This document shows positions 44,530 to 56,500 of a stretch of 64,000 nucleotides of DNA, one piece after another. How positions within the stretch are numbered: position 1 is the first letter of the stretch; each line of letters starts with the position of its first letter. The stretch is taken from positions 10,453,730 through 10,517,729 of the forward strand of contig NW_024037059.1 of assembly GCF_015706575.1 (NCBI RefSeq), in the 5' to 3' direction. The notes under the pieces were generated by a model. It was not told the origin of the DNA and did no database searches. It worked only from the letters and a program-made list of their open reading frames with translations. The stretch is from Patiria miniata. Lineage: Eukaryota; Echinodermata; Asteroidea; Valvatida; Asterinidae. Position numbers and translations under genes: made by a program.

Positions 44530-46210
44530 ACAACAGGCAAACTATAAGTTTGTACAATTTTCTGAACAATCTTTGGTGTGTTTTTTTTGCGAGAGTTCCT
44601 TTATTTTGCATTACATTCGGCTGACTCTTATCAATTAAAAATAGATTCGAGCATATACATAGTGCTATTTTTTTTTATAGTGCAGCATCAGACGGTAACT
44701 TGCAGAGAACTTAGCCCATGGTAAAACGTGGTAAATATGAATGTAGTGGGGGCGTTTGCACGCCGCCTTGGGGTACAAGGCCTGGACCTCGTAGGCTTGG
44801 GAAGTGAATCCCTGGTAAGGGGTAGGCCAGGTGTAACCAGACTAGAGGCTTTGTCTTAGCTTCACTTCGGCTTTATTTATCAGTTTAGATGAACAAAACA
44901 AACACCCTGTAATTAAACAGAATATAAGAATCCTTAGAAATTACAGAAATACAATATTTTATCGTAGAATAATAATTACAATGATTAAAATAATAACTAC
45001 AATAATCACTATTATGTAAAGTACATGTATACAGAGAGTCCAAGCGCGAGTGTTTCGCGAGTGTTTCGCAAGTGCTCGAATATTGAGAACACGTACGACT
45101 GCCTTGCGAGCATCCTCGCAATCACACGCACTACGCGCGAACAAATTGCTACAGGCACCACTGTACCATGTGCGCAGGCCACACACATTTTTCTGGCGAA
45201 GTATCGTATCACCAATGCAGCTTCATTCGTTCCAAAATGGAAAAGGACAGACACCTTGGAACCCAATCGCACGGTAGACTACATTACATATCAATGCGCG
45301 TTAAAATGCACAAATAATCATTATTTCAATAAGGTGATTTTTTAATCTAATCAATATTATGAAAAAGATTCCAACTAATTTGTAGAATAATACTACATAA
45401 TTATCCCCACCCAAATGTGCAGAATAATATTAACCTTACAAAAATTGCAAGAACTAGCTCCCTGCAAAGGCGCGGGAACACTACATAAAAGTACGGAGTG
45501 AACCGACAACTCCTGTTGCTATGCGACAACGTGCTCTAGAATAAACTATAGAGCGTATTAGCTACAAGGGGCAGATCCCCACAAGTTCCCTACTTTAACA
45601 CCATACGCCCCATGATGGTGCTTTAGAAGTTTACAAGGGTGAACAATCAATACACAATATACAATAGCATCTGATTAAAGCCTCCTCATTGAAATTACAA
45701 CAGGATTAGTTAAAGATTCAGAAAATCAAATCTGATTTACATTTAAAGATTATCTCTAAACGTATACTTATTAAAGTACATATCAGAAATAGTGACTCCT
45801 CAAAATTTACAACTCTTAAAGATGGTTAAATGAATTACACTGAATTACATTGACAAAGAAATATCGTGACCTGTCGTTGCAGCGAACGTGCATATAGGCC
45901 TGCAGAAAAGCCTAACCGATTGCGATGATGTTGTTATTTGTATTATATTATAGGGCAAAGCTATTGTGTCAGTGTGTGGAACCTTCCTGCATGTGTTTTG
46001 ACGTAAAATAATAAGGGATGCATTGTGCAACGCCGATCAGCTCATTGTATGTAAATGCGAATGTCTCTGGCTTGATACCATATTTTGTCGGCATAGCAAC
46101 GACTATATATACGGTCAAAGGCCAAGGTAAATGTCAGCCTTCCTCATGAACATGATCGCTGGAATGTATGCATAGCCATGGTAGAATCAATTCAAGACAA
46201 ACATTCATAG
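44530..46210. other. No gene recognised
   Basis: AT-rich sequence with a GC-richer island near 45030-45280 that has repeated GTGTTTCGCGAGTG words and open frames without known motifs. This interval stands where nicotinamidase exons 2-6 would be expected, and none of their motifs appears. Confidence 0.45.
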
Positions 46211-46214
46211 ATAT

Positions 46215-46305
46215 GCTTGTTCGGGTGGGATTCGAACTATGACCTTCTATACTCACTAGTGCAGATGTGATAAAACCACTGGACCCGGCACCGAGCTTGC
46301 TGGGG
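46215..46305 (-). mobile_element. tRNA-like head of a SINE
   Basis: The minus strand reads GGTCCAGTGGTTTTATC (A-box like), and 35 bases later AGTTCGAATCC (B box, one change from GGTTCGANNCC) followed by CACCCGAAC. There is no good cloverleaf or CCA end, so a SINE head is more likely than a tRNA gene. The body would extend below 46215. Confidence 0.5.
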
Positions 46306-47153
46306 TCGGCTGGCCGGTTCTAATTAGATTTGACGTGAGCATTTTAGCTTAACTGGGTTTTTCTGTCACAATAGTTTGGTCGTGTGCAATATTTTGATCT
46401 CGTGTCGAAACCTTTTCGATATTCGCAATGCATCTTGGGATTGGATGACAAACAACCCAGGCAATTTGTGCGCAAACCTTTTGGGCAAATTTACCAGTTG
46501 CAACTTTCATTTAAGTCCTCCTCATTTTATTTCAGGAATTTTTTACACGTTGTTGCACTGGTTATTTGACATATGATCGTTTTAAAAATTATTCTTTAGA
46601 GCCTATTCGAATGAAGACAGTTTCGGGGAATCCATGTGAGGGACCAGTTTTGTTACTCATGAATATTAATATCACAGTATTGACCAATCATTAGCAAGAT
46701 GTCGAGGTCAGCACATTATTTCATGTGTTGCGCAGAGAAAAGTAAGAGTATGTGAGAAAAATGATACACATTGACACCGTTGGAATTGAGAAGTGGGACG
46801 GCCATAATTCGAAAACAAATTTGCTGATCTGATCTGATCTGGGAGGGATTTCTCTGCGACGTCACAGTGAAAGAGCTGATTTTTCGGGGTGCTCAATACA
46901 AAAAAACACTGACGCTTTAAGTGAATTCGAAAACTTTTCAGAAAAGGTAAATCATAGTTAATTGAGGGTAATTTTCTAACGTAACTACGCAAAAAATGGC
47001 AGTGTCCACTTTACATGTTGGCCTACGGGAATGTACCTATAAACAATAGTATTAAAAAGAAAAAAAAATCCACTTTTCCTTTCTTACAAAACTTAGTTGT
47101 TATCGAATTAAGATTCTACTAACAAAATCCTCTGAACTGTCTATCATCCACAG

Positions 47154-47465
47154 ATAGCAGAGAACCATCTGATTCACCTGAAAGGCACTAATCCTGAGGT
47201 AGAGAGCTATTCGATATTTAAGGACGAAACCAAACGCATCAACACCGCACTGATGGCTGACTTGACAAAGCGAGACATCACTGACGTTTACGTCTGTGGT
47301 CTGGCTTACGACTTCTGCGTAGGTCAGACTGCTACGGATGCTCAGAGTCTTGGCTACCGGACTATGTTGATTGAGGACGCTGTCAGGGGCGCTGATATAG
47401 AGAGGATCGCTGGTATGAGGCAGGCATTGCTGCAGGCTGGTTGCATCCTGGGCCAAGCACACGAG
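47154..47465 (+). pseudogene. Nicotinamidase last catalytic exon, duplicate
   Basis: This 312-bp open segment has the same length and acceptor (ATCCACAG) as exon 7 of the intact gene. It encodes the same HLKGTNPEVESYSIF, CGLAYDFCVGQTA and RTMLIEDAVRGADIE motifs with only a few changes (for example QTATDAQ for QTAMDAQ). Its donor is changed from GAG/GTATGG to GAG/GAATGG, so normal splicing out of it is lost. Reading through enters a MITE 36 bp later. Exon 6 lies outside the duplicated arm, so the copy lacks the metal-binding region. Confidence 0.88.
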
Positions 47466-47500
47466 GAATGGTATATTACACCAACACACACACGCCCGTG

Positions 47501-47680
47501 TGTAAATGCCGGCAATCGTGGACGCCCCATTGTCCCTAATCCTCTTTCCTTTGTTTGTACTCTTAACTTTTTAGCGACAGCTCTCATTGGTTTTGTACAC
47601 GATTTGAGATCGTGGACGTTCGGTCAATCGTGTACGTACTGTTTGCGCCCCAATTTTGTCCACGATTGCCGGTGTTTACA
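47501..47680. mobile_element. 180-bp MITE private to the right arm
   Basis: The inverted ends are TGTAAATGCCGGCAATCG and the reverse complement of the other end TGTAAACACCGGCAATCG, both going on to TGGAC (23 bp, two mismatches). The left-arm counterpart near 20785 reads straight from the ACACAC tract into AAACCAACATCCC, so the element is absent there. The interior is unique. Confidence 0.85.
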
Positions 47681-49124
47681 TACTCAAACCAACATCCCAA
47701 CGACGCGGTCTCGCATATACATGTACTTACCACAGAGCAAGTGGTAGGCCTACAATATTGATTGCGCAGGTCTCTATACATCTTCCTTTGCAGCGTGCTC
47801 AGCGCATTGATTTCTTGTTTAAGGACTGGTTTGGTCATACCTTCCTCTTAGACGACATTTAAGCTATGCCTGGAGACAACGAATTAAACAGGTCTGATTT
47901 TCTTATTTCTTGCCTCTCACCAGGTTGCCGCGATGCCTTGTAAGCGGACCAGGCATCCACAGTGGGGCTTGGTAGCAGCGCGTAACACGGCCCAAGCTAG
48001 GACGAAGCAGCTGGGACAGAATGCCGGAGTCTCGAGTCTAAACCCCAATCGAAACACTGACAAAAACTCAAACACCGTCCGGGCATCACTCACAGAAGAC
48101 ACTTAACGCATCAAACAATGATTCCCCCCCCCCCCCCCCAAAAAAAGGCTAAGGCAAATCCATCACAGCCGCGGTTTACAAAAAAAATATATCAAAACAA
48201 AATATTAGACCTTTAACAATTATATTTAATAACAATGAAATTCTTTCCACGAAATACGACGAAAAAATGTCAATCCTGAACTGGCCGAATTCACCTGTGA
48301 ATCGTGTCATTCTCTCCATGAATTCAGAACCTTATTAAAATTGCACCAAATCACTGAAACGTGGAATATATCATGCATGTGTATAATGCTAAGTCTTTCT
48401 TTCCAAATGATTTCACGTAATGTTTAATTGGCCAGAAATGCATATTATTCACAATTAAATTCCCAATGATGGGAAAAGAAATTACATTTTGAAATTGAAA
48501 CAGTTTGGATATTAATTTGAAAAAGTTTAGTCTGAATTAATTTCCCCTTAAATGTCATATTATTTTATGGAAATACATTGATTTGTATGCGATTGAGTAG
48601 CCTTGCAGAAAGCGCAAACAGATTGATTGAAATTGGTGTAAATCGGTGCATTTTTGGTTTTTATTCGGTCTAGCTTGTCTTGAGCTTAAGTTTAACTGCA
48701 AACTTTTGTATGGTTTCTTGATGGTTTGTTGTAAATTAATTTCAGTTTTAGCTCATGTTGAAATGCCAAGGGCGTATTCAGCACTGTATCCAGATAAACA
48801 GTGGTTTGACTTACTTCCACCCCTTTTTGTATTTTTTAATAAAGATTATTGACTTGAGGAATCAACTCTGATTTTATTTTGCATGTAGTCAGATAGTTTT
48901 TATTGACATACAATTTTAAATTATATTTATGATGTCAATGATTATTTTATTCCAATCCTTACTGGTTTGTATGCACATGTATTAGTAAACTTAAGATGAG
49001 TCATTTAATAAGATACATTATAAGTTGTGTGTTACGTTTCACTAATTGGTTGATTATAATCGGCATTTTTTGTTTTTTCATTTGGATCCAAATCAATCTC
49101 TCGAATTAGGAGTTACCTCTGTGA

Positions 49125-52100
49125 TGTTTGGAACGGAATATGGACACGGATTTGAGAGTAACTGTTTTATTCAGGATCGCATGTGATACAGTTGCCTGGT
49201 CTAAGACATACAACAACAGAGGGCGCTGTTCAACTACACTACATTTACCCTCTTTCTTTAGATAAGTGGTATAACACTTAAACTTGGAAAAGTGTGCCAG
49301 TGGATGATTTAAATGAAAAGTCGCAAAATAGGGTTTCTGCTTGAAGTAACTGAGTCTGTTAAAACATTTAAGATTGTTTTTATGTTGAGCACTGAAGGTC
49401 GAGTGAGATAGGTTTGGAAGAAATAAAATGAAATAAAATTTTCAAAATAAGAATAAGTCGTCTCCTTTAATTTGAGTGCTTGAAAGGATCAAAATAAAGT
49501 TTTCTTTTCTCTCTTTTTTTAACAAACTTGTAGAACTTGGAACTTTCTCTTCTTGTTCTTTTTTTTTAACACGAACAAACTTATTATTATTTTTTATTTT
49601 TTTTGAAACACAACTCAAAATTCCTTTTTTTTCTTGGAAACTTTTAACTTTAAAATTTTGAACTTTAAAACTGTCAAACTTTGAAACCTTGAAACTTCAG
49701 AAGGTTTTGTCTAAAATTGACTGAGAGTGTGATTTGGCTATATTATTGTAATTGGCTAGTTAGTATATATTTGATGCATAAGCAAATAAATTGCGGTCTG
49801 CATAGAGTTCACTGAACATAGTCCTTGAATCGCACAGGAAGCCTGCGAACTCGTGTGGATTGACGAAGACTGGACTTCAGTTTAGGACTATCCTCAAGAA
49901 CTGCTGGAGGTTTGACGAGAGATTGAGGACCTTGGGATGGCTGTGGATCAGTGACTACAGGTATGTCGTCTGTGGGGTCATCACTGTTGTCATCTTCTGG
50001 GGTGTGGGGGTCAGGGGTGGGGCTTGGACCTTTTTGAAGTGGAAGACGTTTCGTCTGGTTACTTTGTCTCCTCTTGTGGCTTCCACCATGTTTCCTCTTC
50101 TCATCGTGACTTGGAAGGGTTTGGGGTTGAATGGTGAGGTGTGTTTGGATTGTTTGGATTGTTTGGATGTTTGACGGTTTGGCAAAGAGGCGAGTGTCAG
50201 CAAGTGTTTTCATTTTCGATTTCTGCTGGGCATCTCGTTCTCGCAAGGAGTCATCGCGACTGTATGGGCGCAAGGGAGACTGGACCTCTGGTATCTCACA
50301 TTTCACCTTTCTAGAGTTGAGTGATTCGCTAGGGGATAGGTTTGTTGAGGAATGAGGAGTCGCTCTGTACTGGCGAAGGAATTTGTGTAACTGTTGTTTC
50401 CAGCTTACACCTTCAGTCTCGGCGATGCGTATGACTTTTCCTAGTGTTCTGTTTAGTCGCTCTTCTTCTCCGTTGGCTCTTGGCCATAGTGGGGTGACTC
50501 GTCGATGGGTAAAACCAAGATATGATGCGAATTTTGCAAACTCATGTCCATGAAATGGAGGCCCGTTGTCTGTCTTGACTATATCAGGAATCCCTTGCCG
50601 AGCAAAGATTGCATCCAGCTTCGGAATGGTTGCTCTGGCTGAAGTAGAACTCACAATCTAAACTTCTGGGAATCTGCCATACTCGTCAACGACAACAAGT
50701 AAGTATTCACCGGATGCGTATGGGCCAGTGAAATCTACAACAACTTCTTTTCATGGAGCGAAAGGTAACGGTGTCATCTTCAGTGGCTCAGGACGTTCTG
50801 CGCTGTTTGTCGTTGTTGCTTGGCATGGTAGGCATTGCTTCACTTTGTCTTCAACCATTCTGTCAATACCTGGAAACCAAAGCTTCTCTCTGATGAGGCT
50901 CTTAGTCTTGACGATTCCTTGGTAACTGGCATGTGCCAACTTGATAATGGTGGGCTGCAGGGATGTGGGAATCGTTAAACGGTTTCCTCTCAGGATTGCA
51001 CCATTGCAGATTGTAAGCTCGCTTCGAACTGGTTTGTATGGACGCATGTCTACATCATCCCAATCGTGTGACTTTCCGGATTGGATGGTTGTCATCAGTT
51101 TCTGCATGATGCCATCTTTTGCTGTTTCTGCACGGACGTCCTCTAGAGTTAGAACTTTTGGGACTGCACTGTTACAGATGTAGTTTATGTAGTCTTCTGC
51201 ATCTGACTTGTTAGGAGCTTGGGATCCGGGGTGTCTACTGATGAAATCAGCTGGGTTTTCATCATCTTTTCCCGGCTTGTACACAATGTCACAGTTGTAT
51301 GACATTGTACGCAGTCGCCAGCGATCAATTCTGGCAAAAGTTGGCTTGCTGCTCTTTCAAGGAGAGGCTTGTGGTCTGTGATTATGCGGAAATGGGCACC
51401 GAAGACGTAGAGATGAAAACGCTCGACGGCCCGTACCACTCCTAGCATCTCACGCTCTGTTTGGGAATATCTTGATTCTACATCTGACAATGAACGACTG
51501 GGGTACGAGACAATCTTTCCATCTTGTGACAGCATTGCGCCTAGTCCAACTGGACTTGCATCCACGATGATATCTGTCGGTTTGCGAGGGTCAAAGTACA
51601 CCATGACATTTGTTGTTTGTCAGGATACTTTTCAGTTCGTTGAATGCTGAGATTTTCTCTTTCTCCCACTTCCACTTGGAGTCTTGATGGGTAAGGGCGC
51701 GAAGGGGGTTAGTGACCGTTGCATAGTTGGGGATGAATCGTGAGACATATGATGCTAGCCCGAGGAAAGACTTGACTTCTTTGGCATTCTTGGGGATGTT
51801 GCATTGATGAGGGCCAATTTTCTTTGGGTCTGGTGCGACGCCATCTCCGCTGAACGTGTGTCCGTAGAACTTAACTTCGGGTTGTGCGAACTTGTATTTG
51901 CTCTTGTTCAGTCTGGCGTTGTGGCTCTGGAGTCTGTCAAGAACAGCTTTCAGGTTTCTATCGTGTTCTTTGTTGATCTTTGCCGTAGACAATAATGTCG
52001 TCTGATACATTCCTGCATCCACTCAGGCCAGTAAGAAGTTGTGCCACGGCTGACTGGAATATCTCAGAGGCAGCGTTGATACCAAACATCAAACGCTTGT

Positions 52101-52880
52101 AGCGGAAGAGACCGACATGGGTGCTGAAGGTTGTGATGTTGCGGCATTCTTCTTCCAGTTCAAACTGGTGGTAGCATGCTATCATGTCTAGTGTGCTGAA
52201 GACTGTACACCCATTGAGGTCAGTGATGATGTCATCAAGGGTAGGCATGGGGTGTCGTTCTCGTTGGACTGCGCGTTTGGCTTCTCTCATGTCGACGCAG
52301 ATTCTGATTTCACCTGAGGGCTTTGGAACAACAAGGATTGGGCTCACCCATGGGGTAGGACCATCAATTCCCTCTATGATGTCTGCATCTTCCAGTCACT
52401 GGAGCTCACGCTCGACATCTTTGCGTGTGTGGAAGGGTATACGACGATGCTTTTGTTGCTTCGGTTTCACGTCGGGGTTGATGTGGAGAGAGATCTTGAC
52501 ATCTTTGATTTTCCCAATGCCAGAAACCAAGTCGCCATACTGTTGCATTATCTGATCATATGTCATGGCAGTCGCGGTTGGTGGTCACTGTGGCTGATCT
52601 GGTTGGAGGTTGCAGGTTACATGGTCCGCATTGAGGGAGATCAGCTCGAGTTGTGTGGCAGTTGCGAAAGATAGCAGGTTGCAACTGTGCGTGTTGACAA
52701 TGTGAAACTCGGTAGAGCAAGAGTTGGGACCGACTCTTACTTCGGCTTCGATAACACCTAGCACTGGTAGGGGTGTATTTATACCGTAGGCAAATACTCT
52801 GGAAGTAGCTTTTCGTGTCTTGAGTGTCTGCCCGCTACTTCGAAGGAGATCAAGGGATTTGGAGTCGAACACATTGACGG
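49125..52880 (-). mobile_element. Ty3/Gypsy LTR retrotransposon fossil
   Basis: This is a minus-strand pol region in the order aspartic-protease-like segment, reverse transcriptase, RNase H, integrase and C-terminal tail, which is the Ty3/Gypsy arrangement. Recognisable parts are the fingers and palm of the reverse transcriptase, an RNase H domain and an integrase core with its zinc-binding front part. Behind the integrase lies a purine-rich tract near 49250 and a short LTR (about 49125-49245) with an AATAAA signal. No gag and no matching 5' LTR were found, so the element is 5'-truncated. It is broken, with about five breaks in the coding part. Coding similarity is otherwise well kept, so it is not very old. 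It lies exactly at an edge of collinearity between the two arms. Confidence 0.93.
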
Positions 52881-53560
52881 ATGCGTCTGATTAAACCCGT
52901 GCCTTGGTCCGTTCTTGTCAACATTAACCCGACCTCATACAACTGGTTATAGGTGCGGCGTATTGAATTCTACAGTTAAGTTACTTCGCCCTTTTTGTAC
53001 GCGTGTTCTTTTTTCACGAGTGCCTTTTTTCCACGATTGAAGGCTGCGAGCCTGACACCAATAATCCGCGTGTAATACACACGTGTACAAGTTACACTGC
53101 CTAACCGTTTACTGCGCCCGTGGAGGTGGGCTAAAAAAGTTTAGATCCCCCAGAAAGTGGGTCCAAATTTAGTTTTTGGATTGTAGATGCTCTGTGGTGC
53201 GATCTGAGGCAATTTCTAACCACTTTGACCATCTTTTTTAAGGAAAAGATGGTGCTGTACGCAGTGTCTGCCTTTATTGAGAACTCACTTTAAAAAGGGG
53301 GCCCCGATTTTGCCCCAAATTATGGTACAAGATCAAATTCGTCATCGAAGTGATACCGTGCTTGTTCCATATACAGTATACATGTACATACAATTTTGCT
53401 TTTCGTTTACACGCTTTATACTAGATAGACTTATACATACACGCAACACAAGGACCACACGACTTTATAGACACGAGTGCAGGCGCGGATCGGGGAGGGG
53501 GGGGGAGGGGGGTCAACCCCAAGTTCTGTCCAAAAAAAAAATTCATAGAAATTCATTAAA
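52881..53560. other. Spacer with a dispersed repeat
   Basis: Contains the second copy of the repeat seen at 5135-5245 (here 53165-53250) and a short G-rich patch near 53494-53512. No gene is recognised. Confidence 0.5.
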
Positions 53561-56500
53561 AACTAGAGGTTGTAGGAACAACCACACGGTGTTGGGCCAT
53601 GGATTACCGCAAACTTTGCCACACACATCAACTCAAAATGTGCATGTTTAAATCCATGTTTGACTTTTCAACATGCCGCCAGAGAGCACTCTAACATTTG
53701 ACGACGTCACCTGTAAAATTGTTGTACAGTACTGCCTAGGCAGACACTCACATCGTTGAAAGCAAGTTCGCATCTTCTGCCAATTTCAATTAATAAGGCA
53801 CTTCCGGTTTTGACCGGAAGGAAGGGTCACGTGATTTTGCACTTAAAACCAAAAATGAAGACCCTGCAATATTGTATCGATTGCCATAAAAAACAAATTC
53901 AAATCTGTAGCAGTTGATTTCATATTGATTTTCAAAGATTAAATATGGAAATATTTATTTGCCTGTAACATGACACTTGATGATTGTGACGTCATCGCCA
54001 GAAACCTCCAGAGCTAATTTACCCTGCTATATATAGCCACATCTTGATTATATCTCTCACGGTTGATGTTTTAGCAATTGTTTAAGGTTTAAAGGTCTTT
54101 TCTTTATAAGTTCCGGTCTGATGACGTCATCCATTTTTTTCCCGCACAGGTCTTTTCTGCATTAAGTTCATCATGTATGTTAGGTTGGAAGCGATCACCG
54201 CAAATTTCGTCACATACATCAAGTGATAATGCGTTTTCGACGTTTTTTAAACTGCCGCTAGAGGGCGCTCTAACATTTGATGACGTCACCTGTAATATGT
54301 TTGTACAGTACTGCCTAGGCAGACACTCACATCGTTGAAAGCAAGTGCGCATCTTCTGCCAATCTAAATAATAAGGCACTTCCGGTTTCGACCGGCAGGA
54401 AGGGTCACGTGATTTTGCACTTAATACCAAAACTGAAGACCCTGCAATATTGTATCGATTGCCATAAAAAACAAATTCAAATCTGTAGCAGTTGATTTCA
54501 TATTGATTTTCAAAGATTAAATATGGAAATATTTATTTGCCTGTAATATAACACTTGATGATTGTGACGTCATCGCCAGAAAACTCCAGAGCTAATTTAC
54601 TCTGCTATATATAGCCACATCTTGATTATATCTCTCACGGTTGATGTTTTAGCAATTGTTTAAGGTTTAAAGGTCTTTTCTTTATAAGTTCCGGTCTGAT
54701 GACGTCATCCATTTTTTTCCCGCACAGGTCTTTTCTGCATTAAGTTCATCATGTATGTTAGATTGGAAGCGATCACCGCAAATTTCGTCACATACATCAA
54801 GTGATAATGCGTTTTCGACGTTTTTTAAACTGCCGCTAGAGGGCGCTCTAACAGTTGATTACGTCACCTGTAATATGTTTGTACAGTACTGCCTAGGCAG
54901 ACACTCACATCGTTGAAAGCAAGTGCGCATCTTCTGCCAATTTCAAATAATAAGGCACTTCCGGTTTCGACCGGAAGGAAGGGTCACGTGATTTTGCACT
55001 TAATACCAAAACTGAAGACCCTGCAATATTGTATCGATTGCCATAAAAAACAAAATCAAATCTGTAGCAGTTGATTTTACATTGCTTTTCAAAGATTAAA
55101 TCTAGAAATCTTTGATTGCTTGTAATATGATACTTGATGACGTCATTGTGACGTCATTACCAGAAACCTTAAGAGCTATATTTACTGTGCTGTATACAGC
55201 CAAATCTTGATTATATCTATCACGGTGTATTTTCTAGCAATTTTTTAAGGTTTAAAGGTCTTTTTATTGTAACTTCCGTTTTGATGACGTAATCAATTTT
55301 TTTTCGCGCACAGGTGTTGTCTGCATTATGGGCATCATGAACATTAATTTTGAAGCGATTACCGCAAACTTCGCCACAGACATCAAGTGAAAATGCGTTT
55401 TTGACGTTTTTTAACCTGCCGCTAGAGGGTGCTCCAACACTTCATGGCGTCACGTTATTGTTTTTGAAAGATCAATCCAGGCAGACACTTAAATCGTTAA
55501 AAGCAAGTTCATATCTTTTTCCACTTTCAAATTATTAGGCACTTCCGGTTTCGACCGGAAGGAAGGGTCACGTGATTTTACGCGCACAGGATAAAATGAA
55601 GATCATGTATTACCATGTCGATTCCTGCAAATTTCAGGTTCCGGTCTCTCACGGTTGATTTTATATGGAATTTCAAAGATTAAATTGATTAAACTTTCGA
55701 GTGACGTCACGTGACCTATGATGACGTCATGATGACGTAATTACAAAAAAGACCATCTGCGGTGGATTGGGCATTCATGTATTGACAAATGAAGTTCAGA
55801 TATGTTTCCATTTCTCCAAACAGTTCCGGAAACGAATTCCTGAGAATATGCTGAGAAGAATACAAACAGTAAAATCTTACAAAAACTAGAGGTTGTAGGA
55901 ACAACAACACGGTGTTGGGCCATGGATTACCGCAAACTTTGCCACACACATCAACTCAAAATATGCATGTTTAAATCCATGTTTGACTTTTCAACATGCC
56001 GCCAGAGGGCGCTCTAACATTTGATGACGTCACCTGTAAAATTGTTGTACAGTACTGCCTAGGCAGACACTCGAATCGTTGAAAGCAAGTTCGCATCTTC
56101 TGCCAATTTCAATTAATAAGGCACTTCCGGTTTTGACCAGAAGGAAGGGTCACGTGATTTTGCAATTCAAACCAAAAATGAAGACCCTGCAATATTTTAT
56201 CGATTGCCATAAAAAACAAAATCAAATCTGTAGCAGTTGATTTTATATTGATTTTCAAAGATTAAATATGGAAATATTTATTTGCTTGTAATATGACACT
56301 TGATGACGTCATTGTGATGACGTCATTGTGATGATGTCATTGTGACGTCATCGCCAGAAACCTCCAGAGCTATATTTACTCTGCTGTATATAGCCACATC
56401 TTGATTATATCTCTCACGGTTGATTTCTTAGCAATTGTTTAAGGTTTAAAGGTCTTTTCTTTATAACTTCCGGTCTGATCACGTCATCCATTTTTTTTTC

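Noticed and set aside
46215-46305. Functional tRNA gene
   Set aside because: B box differs by a base and no acceptor stem pairs; more likely a SINE head.
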